Positions 1-7,506 of a stretch of 35,241 nucleotides of DNA are shown piece after piece. A program made the position numbers and the translations under genes. The stretch lies in assembly GCA_964472785.1 (NCBI GenBank), contig CAYYMH010000044.1:1-35241 (forward strand). Reading direction: 5' to 3'. Numbering within the stretch: the stretch's first letter is position 1; each line of letters opens with the position of its first letter. The DNA is from CAYYMH01 sp964472785. Its GTDB lineage: Bacteria > Zhuqueibacterota > Zhuqueibacteria > Thermofontimicrobiales > Thermofontimicrobiaceae. Under the pieces are notes generated by a model that was not told where the DNA came from, made no database searches, and was given only the letters and a program-made list of their open reading frames with translations.

Positions 1-18
1 TTTGATTTTGATAAATAA

Positions 19-348
19 TTATATTGTAAATATATTATTGAATCGCTCTACTAGATCTATATCAAAAGAATATATCCCAAAATTACCTTTTATTTTATTG
101 ACACCTGCATCTGCAATATTTGGGAAATACCCATCATTTTTTAATCCGATGACCTTTTTATCATTTACATTAATATTGAAAGGGGAAATTGCACCCGATA
201 AACTTTTTTCTCGATAAAAATAAATTACTGATTTGTTATTTGGAATTTCATATAACGAAGTAAAAATTGGACCTGATGCAGAACAGGCGATGATAAATAT
301 AATAGATAAAGATAACCAAAAGATATAAATGGAAGATTTGCTTTTCAT
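19..348 (-). CDS. small lipoprotein, DUF2846-like
   Basis: A 109-residue protein on the minus strand. The start at 348 is chosen because a strong Shine-Dalgarno (AAGGAGG, complement of 354-360) precedes it; the frame stays open upstream to 495 but without such a signal. The N-terminus is a lipoprotein signal (basic MKSKS, hydrophobic run, lipobox IIAC), so the mature protein should be lipid-anchored. The rest (tyrosine-rich strand VIYFYRE, then NINVNDKKVIGL and NDGYF) resembles DUF2846-type small lipoproteins, which share a YVYRP...VYVDG...GYF pattern. No catalytic residues are visible and the function is unknown. It ends close to the window edge, so its downstream partner cannot be seen. The base composition is markedly AT-rich compared with the rest of the window. 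Confidence 0.75.
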   Translation of the reverse strand: MKSKSSIYIFWLSLSIIFIIACSASGPIFTSLYEIPNNKSVIYFYREKSLSGAISPFNINVNDKKVIGLKNDGYFPNIADAGVNKIKGNFGIYSFDIDLVERFNNIFTI

Positions 349-887
349 ATTGACCTCCTTGAATATGGGCTGTTCATTTTTTAAAAAATTCCCAAGGTTT
401 TTTTTAATTATTACATATACTATAATATCAATGGGATACTGAGAGAATTGTAAGAGAAATTCAAAACCTAACATAAAAGCTACTATATACAGCATATATT
501 AGTCGTATAATAAAATCATTTAAAAGAAATTTTACTTCAATAAAATTTTTGATATAACTACTGTTTTTCAGTTGATCTAATTTTTATTATGCGACTCGTA
601 TAAGAAAAATTCATTAAATCCACTGGACTGATAACATCTTTCTCCCAGCGATTTAATAAATGGGTATATTTCATCGTCATGACAAATTTTTTATATCTCT
701 TCAGTCAAAGTGTAGCAGCTATTTTTTCATCACGTTACGCTATATAATCTTTTGGTTCTTAATAGTTTGGAAATCTTGCGATTGTATTTCAATATAAAAT
801 ATCATAATGATAATGTCAAGGAAAAAAATACAAATAAAAATTATTTAGATATCTGCGTTTTGTTGACGAGGAACCTGCAAAAATTCC
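349..887. other. AT-rich intergenic stretch without convincing gene
   Basis: This region lies between the minus-strand lipoprotein and the promoter at 888. It is very AT-rich. A TTG-started frame (752-1036) crosses it, but it has no ribosome site, contains the promoter at 888-916 and has low-complexity Asn/Lys/Ile composition, so it is not called as a gene. No tRNA, repeat or named riboswitch was recognised. Confidence 0.5.
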
Positions 888-916
888 TTGACAATTTAAA
901 CAAAATTATTTATATT
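888..916 (+). promoter_or_regulatory. sigma70-like promoter
   Basis: Consensus -35 box TTGACA (888-893), a 17-bp spacer and a -10 box TATATT (911-916). Transcription would start near 923 and run through the two hairpins at 1028-1095 into the small gene at 1135. The match is strong, but the surroundings are AT-rich, so chance matches are more likely than usual. Confidence 0.6.
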
Positions 917-1027
917 CACCCACTAAACAATATTTACAAAAATACGAGCAAAACTGAAGATATGAAAACAGATCACAATTTAAAAATTCACAAAAAATTA
1001 TTTATCGAGTTGATGAAAATTATAGCC

Positions 1028-1048
1028 TATCGATAACGATTATTGATA
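1028..1048 (+). promoter_or_regulatory. leader hairpin with alternative pairing to the terminator
   Basis: TATCGATAA (1028-1036) and TTATTGATA (1040-1048) form a 9-bp stem with one G-U pair and a CGA loop. Its 5' part, TATCGATAACG (1028-1038), can instead pair over 11 bp (two G-U) with CGTTGTCGGTA (1080-1090). That segment is the loop end and 3' arm of the terminator at 1068-1095. The two folds exclude each other, which is the layout of a transcription attenuator. What signal would choose between them cannot be seen. Confidence 0.4.
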
Positions 1049-1067
1049 TAGTTGAGCATAAAATATG

Positions 1068-1109
1068 CCCATTATCGAGCGTTGTCGGTAATGGGTTTTT
1101 TTATTTTTA
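1068..1109 (+). terminator. rho-independent terminator upstream of the 52-aa gene
   Basis: CCCATTATCG (1068-1077) pairs with CGGTAATGGG (1086-1095) over 10 bp with one G-U, around an 8-nt loop, and is followed directly by a T-rich tract (1096-1109). It lies only 25 bp before the small gene at 1135. It therefore either ends a short upstream RNA or controls read-through into that gene. Confidence 0.75.
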
Positions 1110-1134
1110 GGAAAATCAACGAAGGAGTAACAAG

Positions 1135-1293
1135 ATGAAAATGAAAATTGACAAAAAAGAGCTGATCAAGAAGCAGCGTCGCACCTGGCAGATCAAGCCT
1201 TACACCAGAGTGATGGACGATCATAAAGCGTACGATCGGAAGTCGTTTAAACAGGAAACGAAGCAATTCATTGAAGAAAATAAAGATGAATAA
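1135..1293 (+). CDS. small basic protein of 52 residues, unknown function
   Basis: An ATG at 1135 preceded by AAGGAG (1122-1127) opens a 52-codon frame ending with TAA at 1293. The protein is strongly charged and has no signal peptide or membrane segment. Its middle reads RRTWQIKPYTRV, followed by KAYDRKSFK. From memory this resembles the pattern W-x-I-x-P-x-TRV...Y-x-RK in short uncharacterised proteins of Deltaproteobacteria and other phyla; this was not searched. The good ribosome site, composition unlike the surrounding AT-rich DNA and that pattern argue for a real gene. The promoter at 888 and the terminator hairpin just upstream may control it. The function is unknown; nucleic-acid binding would fit the basic charge but is a guess. 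Confidence 0.65.
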   Translation: MKMKIDKKELIKKQRRTWQIKPYTRVMDDHKAYDRKSFKQETKQFIEENKDE

Positions 1294-1612
1294 TCTTTAT
1301 CCATGGAACACGAATCGGATGTTTGCGTGCTCAGATTATTATTTAATCCCACTGGATTGCCGCTCATGGAATGATCACAATAATTTCACGGGCAGCAATT
1401 TTTTTAAAATAATTGTCAATATATTAGAAGTTGGAGCGAATAATAATATACGTACTTTTTCTGGAATTTTAAAAATACACTTGAAAGATTTGAGAATGAT
1501 TTGTATATTGCAAATATCAATCGATACGGTTAGGCAGGGATTTCTTTCGTTCCATCGTTGCGAAGTCTGGATCGAATACTGTGTCGAATGATATTTGTGA
1601 GAAGGAAGAGGC
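1294..1612. other. intergenic region before the HD-GYP gene
   Basis: AT-rich spacer of 319 bp. Overlapping frames on both strands (1271-1591 and 1375-1647) look like chance: no ribosome sites and no recognisable protein. It contains the promoter described at 1481-1509; nothing else was recognised. Confidence 0.5.
1481..1509 (+). promoter_or_regulatory. sigma70-like promoter for the response regulator gene
   Basis: TTGAAA (1481-1486), 17-bp spacer, TATATT (1504-1509). It lies about 100 bp before the ATG at 1613 and points the right way. Confidence 0.5.
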
Positions 1613-2995
1613 ATGCAACCGATAAAAATCTTATATTTCGAAGACAATGAAATCGATGTGGAGTTAGTGACGGCAGCGCTTAAATCCGGTCGGTTAAACT
1701 ATCAAATGGTTCAGGTTTCGGAAAAAGAGAAGTTTCATTCCGCCCTGAAAAATGAGATCTTTAATGTGATTCTGTGTGATTATGCTTTGCCCGGATATAA
1801 TGGCATGGAGGCGTTGAAATATGTTCAAGCCAACCATCCGGATATTCCGTTCATCATCGTTTCTGGAACATTGGGCGAAAGCTCTGCCATCGAAACGATG
1901 AAAAGCGGAGCCACCGATTACGTCTTAAAACAGAACCTGTCCCGTCTGGTACCAGCCATTGAACGCGCTCTCAAAGAGCAACAGGAGCGGATCGAGCGCA
2001 GACGCGCCGAAGAATCTTTAAAAGCCTCGGAAGAGCGGTATCGAACGTTAGTTGAGGGCTCGGGTAATTCGATTCTGACAGTAAGTAAAACAGGAGACCT
2101 TTTATTTGCCAACCGGGCTTCTGAAGCGCTGTTTGGCATTAGGTCGAATAATAACGGGAAAAAGCTCGACGCCTTTTTACCAAAAAATCTGACGTCACCG
2201 CTCATGAGAGAAATTAATTGCGCGGTTGAAACCGAAAAGACGTCAATTTTAGAAAAACAATCCAAACTTAACGGTCACCATCGCTGGCTCGAGTGGCGAA
2301 TCCATCCGCTTAAAAATGGCGGAGATATGGCCGATTCCGTGTTAATAATTGTCATGGACACCAGTGACCGCAAAAATGCACAATTTAAGTTAAAACAGAG
2401 TTATCAAAAATTACAGAAGACACTCACCGGTATTGTAAGCGCTTTAACTTCAACTATCGAAATTCGTGATCCGTATACCGCCGGACATCAGCGACGGGTC
2501 GCAGAACTGGCGTGTCTGATTGCTGAAAATATGGGATTATCAAAGGATAAAATCGAAGGTATTCGCATTGCCAGTCTGGTACACGATATTGGCAAAATTT
2601 ATATTCCCACTGAAATCTTAATTAAGCCCGGCATGCTAACAGAATCGGAATTCAGCTTAATCAAGATTCATCCGCAGGCGGGTTACGATATTTTAAAGTC
2701 GATTGATTTTCCCTGGCCTGTGGCCAAAGCCATTCTTCAGCACCATGAACGAATAAATGGTGCTGGGTATCCTCATGGGCTTCGGGACGGTGATATTATC
2801 ATCGAAGCAAAAATAATCTGTGTCGCTGATGTTTTGGAAACGATGGCATCGCACCGTCCCTACCGTCCGGCTAAGGGAATAGAAAAAGCGATTGAGGAAA
2901 TCGAGTTAAATAAAGGTAACTATTACGACAGCGAAGTGGTTGAAAGTTGTCTGAATTTATATAAAGCGGATCAATTCGTATTTTTGACGAGTTAA
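1613..2995 (+). CDS. response regulator: receiver-PAS-HD-GYP, probable c-di-GMP phosphodiesterase
   Basis: A 460-residue cytoplasmic protein. Residues 1-120 are a receiver with acidic pair E10/D11, phospho-acceptor D56 and the conserved Lys at 106. A short coiled coil (about 120-145) leads into a PAS domain (about 140-255). Residues 270-450 are an HD-GYP domain with H292, the HD pair H324-D325 in HDIGK, HHER at 377-380 and GYP at 385-387. HD-GYP proteins of this kind hydrolyse cyclic di-GMP. The complete metal-ligand and GYP motifs suggest it is active, with activity set by phosphorylation and by whatever the PAS senses. The start at 1613 follows GAAGGAAGAG. No cognate kinase is adjacent; the large hybrid kinase at 7507 is a possible partner by neighbourhood only. 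Confidence 0.9.
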   Translation: MQPIKILYFEDNEIDVELVTAALKSGRLNYQMVQVSEKEKFHSALKNEIFNVILCDYALPGYNGMEALKYVQANHPDIPFIIVSGTLGESSAIETMKSGATDYVLKQNLSRLVPAIERALKEQQERIERRRAEESLKASEERYRTLVEGSGNSILTVSKTGDLLFANRASEALFGIRSNNNGKKLDAFLPKNLTSPLMREINCAVETEKTSILEKQSKLNGHHRWLEWRIHPLKNGGDMADSVLIIVMDTSDRKNAQFKLKQSYQKLQKTLTGIVSALTSTIEIRDPYTAGHQRRVAELACLIAENMGLSKDKIEGIRIASLVHDIGKIYIPTEILIKPGMLTESEFSLIKIHPQAGYDILKSIDFPWPVAKAILQHHERINGAGYPHGLRDGDIIIEAKIICVADVLETMASHRPYRPAKGIEKAIEEIELNKGNYYDSEVVESCLNLYKADQFVFLTS

Positions 2996-3043
2996 TATTT
3001 CAAAAAAGATGCACATCAAATTCTGATTCGGAACGGAGAGAAC

Positions 3044-4084
3044 GTGACTAAAAATTTGATCATTCCAAAAAACTACAAAAATCTGCTTGACATAAAAGAG
3101 ACGGAAAGAGCGATTCGGCTGATCAAAGAATTTTTTCAGATCAATCTGTCATTTGAGCTCAATTTGTTGAGAGTGACGGCTCCGTTGTTTGTTACTGCAG
3201 GCAGCGGTATTAATGATGATTTGGACGGTGAGGAAAAACCGGTTGCTTTTAACATTAAATCGATGAACCATGCCGGAGCAGAAGTAGTGCAGTCGTTAGC
3301 AAAATGGAAGCGGATGATGCTGGCGGATTATGGTTTTCAGCCGGGAACCGGTCTGTACACGGATATGAACGCGATTCGACCTGACGAGGATTTAGACAAC
3401 CTGCATTCCATTTATGTTGATCAGTGGGATTGGGAACGCATTATTGCGGAAAAAGAACGCAATCTGGAATTTTTAAAAAAGATTGTCCGGCAAATTTACA
3501 GTGTAATTAAACGAACTGAGAAATATATTTGCCATCATTACGCAGTGATCCACCCGGTGCTGCCGGACAACATTACATTTATTCATAGTGAAGAATTATT
3601 GGACATGTTCCCCGATTTGACGCCAATCGAACGGGAAAAAGAAATCTGTAAAAAATACGGCGCGGTTTTCCTGATCGGGATCGGCGCCGAGCTGAAGGAT
3701 GGCCTGCCTCACGACGGTCGTGCGCCTGACTACGATGACTGGACGACACAGATAAATGAGAAATATCAGGGATTGAATGGTGATATTTTGGTTTACTATC
3801 CGACACTGAAATGCGCTTATGAGCTATCTTCGATGGGTATTCGGGTGGATAAGAAAGCCCTGTTGAATCAGTTGAGAATATGCGGTTGTGAGGAGCGAAA
3901 GGAATTGTATTTTCATAAACGACTCATCAATGGTGAATTACCTCTGTCCATCGGTGGCGGAATCGGTCAGTCCCGGCTTTGCATGTTTTATCTCCGCAAA
4001 GCCCATATCGGGGAGATTCAGAGCAGCATCTGGCCTGATGAAATGAGACAGAAGTGCTGGGACAATGATATTTTCCTGCTGTAA
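3044..4084 (+). CDS. asnA: aspartate-ammonia ligase (asparagine synthetase A)
   Basis: A 346-residue enzyme making asparagine from aspartate, ammonia and ATP (EC 6.3.1.1), a class II aminoacyl-tRNA-synthetase-like fold. It matches E. coli AsnA (330 residues) along its whole length. Recognisable blocks include LAKWKR, GLYTDMNAIRPDED, LHSIYVDQWDWE, RAPDYDDW, LNGDILVYYP, LSSMGIRVD and the ATP-binding motif SIGGGIGQSRL near the C-terminus. The start is GTG at 3044 behind GGAGAG. It lies 48 bp after the HD-GYP gene in the same direction, so the two may share a transcript, though no functional link is evident. The type A enzyme uses free ammonia rather than glutamine. It is an unusual gene to find inside a signalling neighbourhood. 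Confidence 0.95.
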   Translation: MTKNLIIPKNYKNLLDIKETERAIRLIKEFFQINLSFELNLLRVTAPLFVTAGSGINDDLDGEEKPVAFNIKSMNHAGAEVVQSLAKWKRMMLADYGFQPGTGLYTDMNAIRPDEDLDNLHSIYVDQWDWERIIAEKERNLEFLKKIVRQIYSVIKRTEKYICHHYAVIHPVLPDNITFIHSEELLDMFPDLTPIEREKEICKKYGAVFLIGIGAELKDGLPHDGRAPDYDDWTTQINEKYQGLNGDILVYYPTLKCAYELSSMGIRVDKKALLNQLRICGCEERKELYFHKRLINGELPLSIGGGIGQSRLCMFYLRKAHIGEIQSSIWPDEMRQKCWDNDIFLL

Positions 4085-4544
4085 TATAATTTAATGCTTT
4101 CTTTAAAATTTTTTATAGCCACATATTAACACGGATTTAAATTAGTGTTACGCCTGTGAGCGGCAATAAACTGCTAATTGGTACTTTACCTTCAAAATTT
4201 AAAATTACTCATAATTCCAATTTCAATAATTCAATCTTCCATTTCATTTTGAAATGATATTCTTCCGTAACCTACTGAAAATTACGGATATGGCAGTTCC
4301 TTACCGGCAAAATACCATACTTTTCCTAATGTTTAACAAATTGTAAATAAATAACATAAAACGAGTCAAACAGAAAAATTAATTTTGTTGTGATCTTGGA
4401 TGACGCGTGGTGTTTTCTTGGAATAGAGTTTGCGTTTTGGAAAACATCAATAATTTTGGGATAATTAATTATATCAACTGTTTGTAAATGATAAATTAAT
4501 CAGCCACATAATTTATTTTATAAGTCCATCATTGCAACGTATTC
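4085..4544. other. intergenic region with a remnant of a dispersed repeat
   Basis: 460 bp of AT-rich DNA. Positions 4117-4140 read AGCCACATATTAACACGGAT and then TTAA. This recalls the AGCCAC...AACACGGATT type of degenerate intergenic repeat that occurs in many bacterial genomes; it may be related to the segments at 29878 and 32245. A weak 6-bp hairpin (CCGTAA/TTACGG, about 4265-4287) is present. No clear promoter or terminator could be assigned. Confidence 0.4.
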
Positions 4545-4958
4545 ATGCTTATGAATAAAATTGAAAAGCGCAAAAATTTTGACGGCGATACGACTGGCAT
4601 AATTGAAATGAAAGCCTGGGTGTCTAATCAGTTGAGAAAATGCAGTGTTTCCAATAAATTGGCAAATAGTTTTGATTTAGCGCTGGAAGAGATTTTACCG
4701 GCAATCTACAAACACGCGTATATTAATGAAAAAGTTAAACCGATGCGTCTTAAAATCAGAGTGACTTCTGAAAGAGTATCTGTCTCACTGCGTGATTTGG
4801 GTCACCATTTTGATTTTATTAAGGTTGAATCGATAAATGCACTGGAAGCAGTGTTCAGCATAACGGTGAATGATATGTTGAGCCACATGATGGATGGTGT
4901 GGAGTTTTTACCGCACAAAATTGGCAAAGAAATTGTAATTTGGAAGGGTCAAAGATGA
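4545..4958 (+). CDS. RsbW/SpoIIAB-like ATPase-domain protein with degenerate N-box
   Basis: A 137-residue protein resembling the anti-sigma-factor kinase branch of the GHKL ATPases. The segment DLALEEILPAIYKHAY (44-59) aligns with the N-box of RsbW-type proteins, normally (L)A(V/L)(S/E)EA(x)TN(x)(x)xHAY. Here Thr-Asn is replaced by Pro-Ala (52-53), so the Asn that coordinates Mg-ATP is missing. A G1-like DLGHHFD (84-90) remains, but no clear GxGL box follows. It may therefore have lost kinase activity and act as a binding partner only; that is inference. The start could be ATG 4545 or 4551; no ribosome site is visible at either. The stop overlaps the next start (ATGA at 4955-4958), so it is translationally coupled to the receiver gene. 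Confidence 0.65.
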   Translation: MLMNKIEKRKNFDGDTTGIIEMKAWVSNQLRKCSVSNKLANSFDLALEEILPAIYKHAYINEKVKPMRLKIRVTSERVSVSLRDLGHHFDFIKVESINALEAVFSITVNDMLSHMMDGVEFLPHKIGKEIVIWKGQR

Positions 4959-5353
4959 ATGGAGAAAACAAAAAAATTTTGGTAATAGAAGATTCGCTGA
5001 CCATGCAGCGGTTGTTGAGTTATGTTTTGGAGAAGGAAGGTTTTGAGGTCGAAATTGCGAATAACGGCGCTGAGGGGATCGAGAAGGCAAAGCTCATGAA
5101 GCCGGATTTAATTTTCACGGATTTGATGATGCCGTTGAAAGACGGATTTGAAGTGTGCCGTGAAGTACGCGCTGACCAGGAGCTGAAAGATGTGATGTTG
5201 ATCATTTTGACGGCAAGAGGGCAGGAAGCAGATTTGAAGAAAGGTCTTGCTGCCGGCGCTGATGATTATCTGTTGAAACCATTTGATCCACCGAATGTGG
5301 TTCAACGGGTAAAAAAGATTTTCAGCGAATCCCATGCGCATGTTGACGATTGA
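4955..5353 (+). CDS. single-domain response regulator (CheY-like)
   Basis: A 132-residue stand-alone receiver. The acidic pair E12/D13, phospho-acceptor D56 (in IFTDLMMP), T86 and K108 (in LLKPF) are all present, so it should be phosphorylatable. No output domain follows. The start chosen is ATG 4955, preceded by GGAAGGG (4942-4948) and overlapping the stop of the RsbW-like gene; a frame-open start at 4940 is less likely. Such receivers act by binding a partner or as phosphate relays. Coupling to an RsbW-like protein and nearness to the HPt-bearing hybrid kinase at 7507 suggest a phosphorelay or partner-switching unit. Confidence 0.9.
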   Translation: MNGENKKILVIEDSLTMQRLLSYVLEKEGFEVEIANNGAEGIEKAKLMKPDLIFTDLMMPLKDGFEVCREVRADQELKDVMLIILTARGQEADLKKGLAAGADDYLLKPFDPPNVVQRVKKIFSESHAHVDD

Positions 5354-5447
5354 GACTTTGGTCAAGGATTCATTTGGATAAATCAATATCATATCGGGTT
5401 GGTATGCTTTGGTTGATCTAAAAAAATCAACAAACAAGTGGGTTGTC

Positions 5448-7391
5448 ATGCGAAAAACAATACGAGGTAAGATCCTCAAAACAGCGATTATTTCCAAACT
5501 GGTGATTGGTGGATATATTTGTTTTAGCTTTGCACAAACTAATCAATTTGTTTTGAATAACTGGGAATACTACGCTGATAATAATCAACTTTACCAGGCA
5601 AAGTTGGCGTCTGCTGATAAACTAATTGCTGATAACAATTCGTTGCGCGCTATCGAGGAATACGAGAAAATTGTTGAGAATTATCCCCATTTTATCATGC
5701 CCTGGAAAAAGTTAGCTGAACTCTACATCCAGCAGCGGATGCCTGAACGTGCGATTGAATGTTGTGAAAAAGTCATTGAATTGGATCCGGTCGATATCGG
5801 GGTGATGAAAAAATTGGCAGAACTTTATTTGGCGGACAATCGACGAAAAGATGCGATCGATATGCTTGAGAAAGTCCTTATGTTCGAAATTGACAATTTG
5901 AAGATTCACAAAAAGCTGGCGCAATTATACTCGATGAATAATATGCCAGAAAAGACTATTTCTCAGTACGAGAAAATAGTCCATTTGGACTTAAAAGATA
6001 CGGAGACGATGAGGAAGCTGGCATTTAATTATCTATGCACAAATCAACCGTTGAAAGGGATTAAACTATTGGAAAAGATTCTTCGCGTTTATCCGGACAG
6101 CAGCCGCATTCGTAAAGAATTAGCCCAGCAATACGTCTCTCTTGATATGCCCAATGCAGCGTTATCCCACTACGAGAAAATTGTCGAGTTGAATCCGAGT
6201 GATTTTGAGTACAAAAAGATATTAGCGCAACAATACTTACAGCATGATCGAACTACGGAAGCATTGCCAATTTGTGAAGAAATTGTTCAGAATGAACCGG
6301 ATAATATGGATTTTAGAATGCAACTGGCTAAAATTTATATATCGAATATGCAACAGCGTGAAGCGGAAATTATGTTACAACAAGTGATTAACAGTCCAGC
6401 CACGAATTTCGAAGCGTTGCTGTTACTCGCGCAATTGGAATATGATTCCCAAAAATGGGTTTCAGCAAAAGATAAATTAGCTGAAATTTTGTTATTTCAG
6501 CCGGATAATTCACAAGCTCTGAAAATTATGCAAGCCATCCGTTCCCAATATAATCCGAAGTTAGAGCTAAAGTTTGAGCGAATTTCTGATTCCAACCAAA
6601 TTATCAGAGAGCAGATACCGGTCGGCATGACATATTTTCAAAATAAAAGTTGGGCGTACAGAATAGCTGTTTCAGAATGTTTTGTCAGCGATGGTAAATT
6701 GAACACGGGAATGAACGGCACTGCTTTAAATTTCGCTACCATCTATAATTTCTCATTAAATGGCTTTGCCGAGCTGGGATTCGGAGCTGTTGGTTACTCG
6801 TCAGGTTGGTTGCCCTTTTCGTTGCAATTTCGATTCACCCAGCGTTTTTTTGATCGAATCAATGTCACCGCGAATTACCGGCATCAAGAGGCGAGAAATG
6901 GAGTAAGGGCTCTGGAAAATGAGATACGGATGCAAAGCGTGAGTGGGGAAATTTTCTGGCAGACGAAAAAAAGGCTACGTTTTTTGGGGAAGTATATCCA
7001 CCAGAGTTTTACCGATATGAATAGTGCAAAATCGGCAGCTTTCAACATGGAATATGATCTCATGCTGGAAAATCCCCGGATTCGGATCAAAGCGGATTAC
7101 ACGTATGATGACTGTGAACATATTTATCCAAATGCTTTACCATACTGGACGCCAGATAATTTGAAAGGATTAAATTTTGGATTCAGTATCGCCCATCATT
7201 TTGGTAGCTGGTCGGATGTGGAATTGGGCTATACATACGCAAGCCAAAATTCGACATTTTGCCATAATTTTAGCGGACAGATCGGAATTCGGTTGACTCC
7301 GTTTGACAAGTTAAATTTTCAATATATCAAAGACGGTTCGGATTTTTACCGAACGGAAAAAGTTCAGGTATTTTTTCAGCACAGATTTTAG
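5448..7391 (+). CDS. secreted TPR protein with C-terminal outer-membrane barrel
   Basis: A 647-residue protein starting at ATG 5448, chosen because a Sec signal peptide follows at once (MRKTIRGK, hydrophobic stretch, cleavage near SFAQ). TTG 5409 is an open but weaker start. From about residue 40 to 390 it has eight or nine tetratricopeptide repeats of about 34 residues (recurrent A-x-x-x-YEKIV...P...KLAxLY). The last 250 residues alternate hydrophobic and polar positions, are rich in aromatic residues and end in QVFFQHRF, with a terminal Phe typical of BamA-inserted barrels. The layout of periplasmic TPR plus barrel recalls exopolysaccharide exporters such as BcsC and PgaA and the YaiO family. 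The segment PYWTPDNLKGLNFG is the sort of motif such barrels carry. The substrate is unknown. It lies about 95 bp after the receiver gene, so it is probably co-transcribed. Confidence 0.75.
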   Translation: MRKTIRGKILKTAIISKLVIGGYICFSFAQTNQFVLNNWEYYADNNQLYQAKLASADKLIADNNSLRAIEEYEKIVENYPHFIMPWKKLAELYIQQRMPERAIECCEKVIELDPVDIGVMKKLAELYLADNRRKDAIDMLEKVLMFEIDNLKIHKKLAQLYSMNNMPEKTISQYEKIVHLDLKDTETMRKLAFNYLCTNQPLKGIKLLEKILRVYPDSSRIRKELAQQYVSLDMPNAALSHYEKIVELNPSDFEYKKILAQQYLQHDRTTEALPICEEIVQNEPDNMDFRMQLAKIYISNMQQREAEIMLQQVINSPATNFEALLLLAQLEYDSQKWVSAKDKLAEILLFQPDNSQALKIMQAIRSQYNPKLELKFERISDSNQIIREQIPVGMTYFQNKSWAYRIAVSECFVSDGKLNTGMNGTALNFATIYNFSLNGFAELGFGAVGYSSGWLPFSLQFRFTQRFFDRINVTANYRHQEARNGVRALENEIRMQSVSGEIFWQTKKRLRFLGKYIHQSFTDMNSAKSAAFNMEYDLMLENPRIRIKADYTYDDCEHIYPNALPYWTPDNLKGLNFGFSIAHHFGSWSDVELGYTYASQNSTFCHNFSGQIGIRLTPFDKLNFQYIKDGSDFYRTEKVQVFFQHRF

Positions 7392-7413
7392 TATTAATTT
7401 GTTTGTTCAAAAA

Positions 7414-7431
7414 AGGACAATGAGTTGTCCT
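7414..7431. other. short hairpin after the TPR-barrel gene
   Basis: AGGACAA (7414-7420) and TTGTCCT (7425-7431) form a perfect 7-bp stem with a TGAG loop. A-rich sequence precedes it, so it looks like a weak terminator only when read on the minus strand, where no gene approaches it. The AGGACAA/TTGTCCT arms match the outer part of the palindromes around 17186-17882, possibly by chance. Confidence 0.35.
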
Positions 7432-7506
7432 GGCTCAAGATTTAGCCACTTTCTAAATGCTTATAACATTCAGAAACCAAAAAAATAACAAAAACAGGAA
7501 CGATAA

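Noticed and set aside
752..1036. 94-codon open frame in the AT-rich region
   Set aside because: TTG start without ribosome site, low-complexity composition, and the best promoter of the region lies inside it.
1271..1647. Overlapping frames on both strands (1271-1591 plus, 1375-1647 minus)
   Set aside because: No ribosome site, no recognisable domain, and they cover the promoter and start of the HD-GYP gene.
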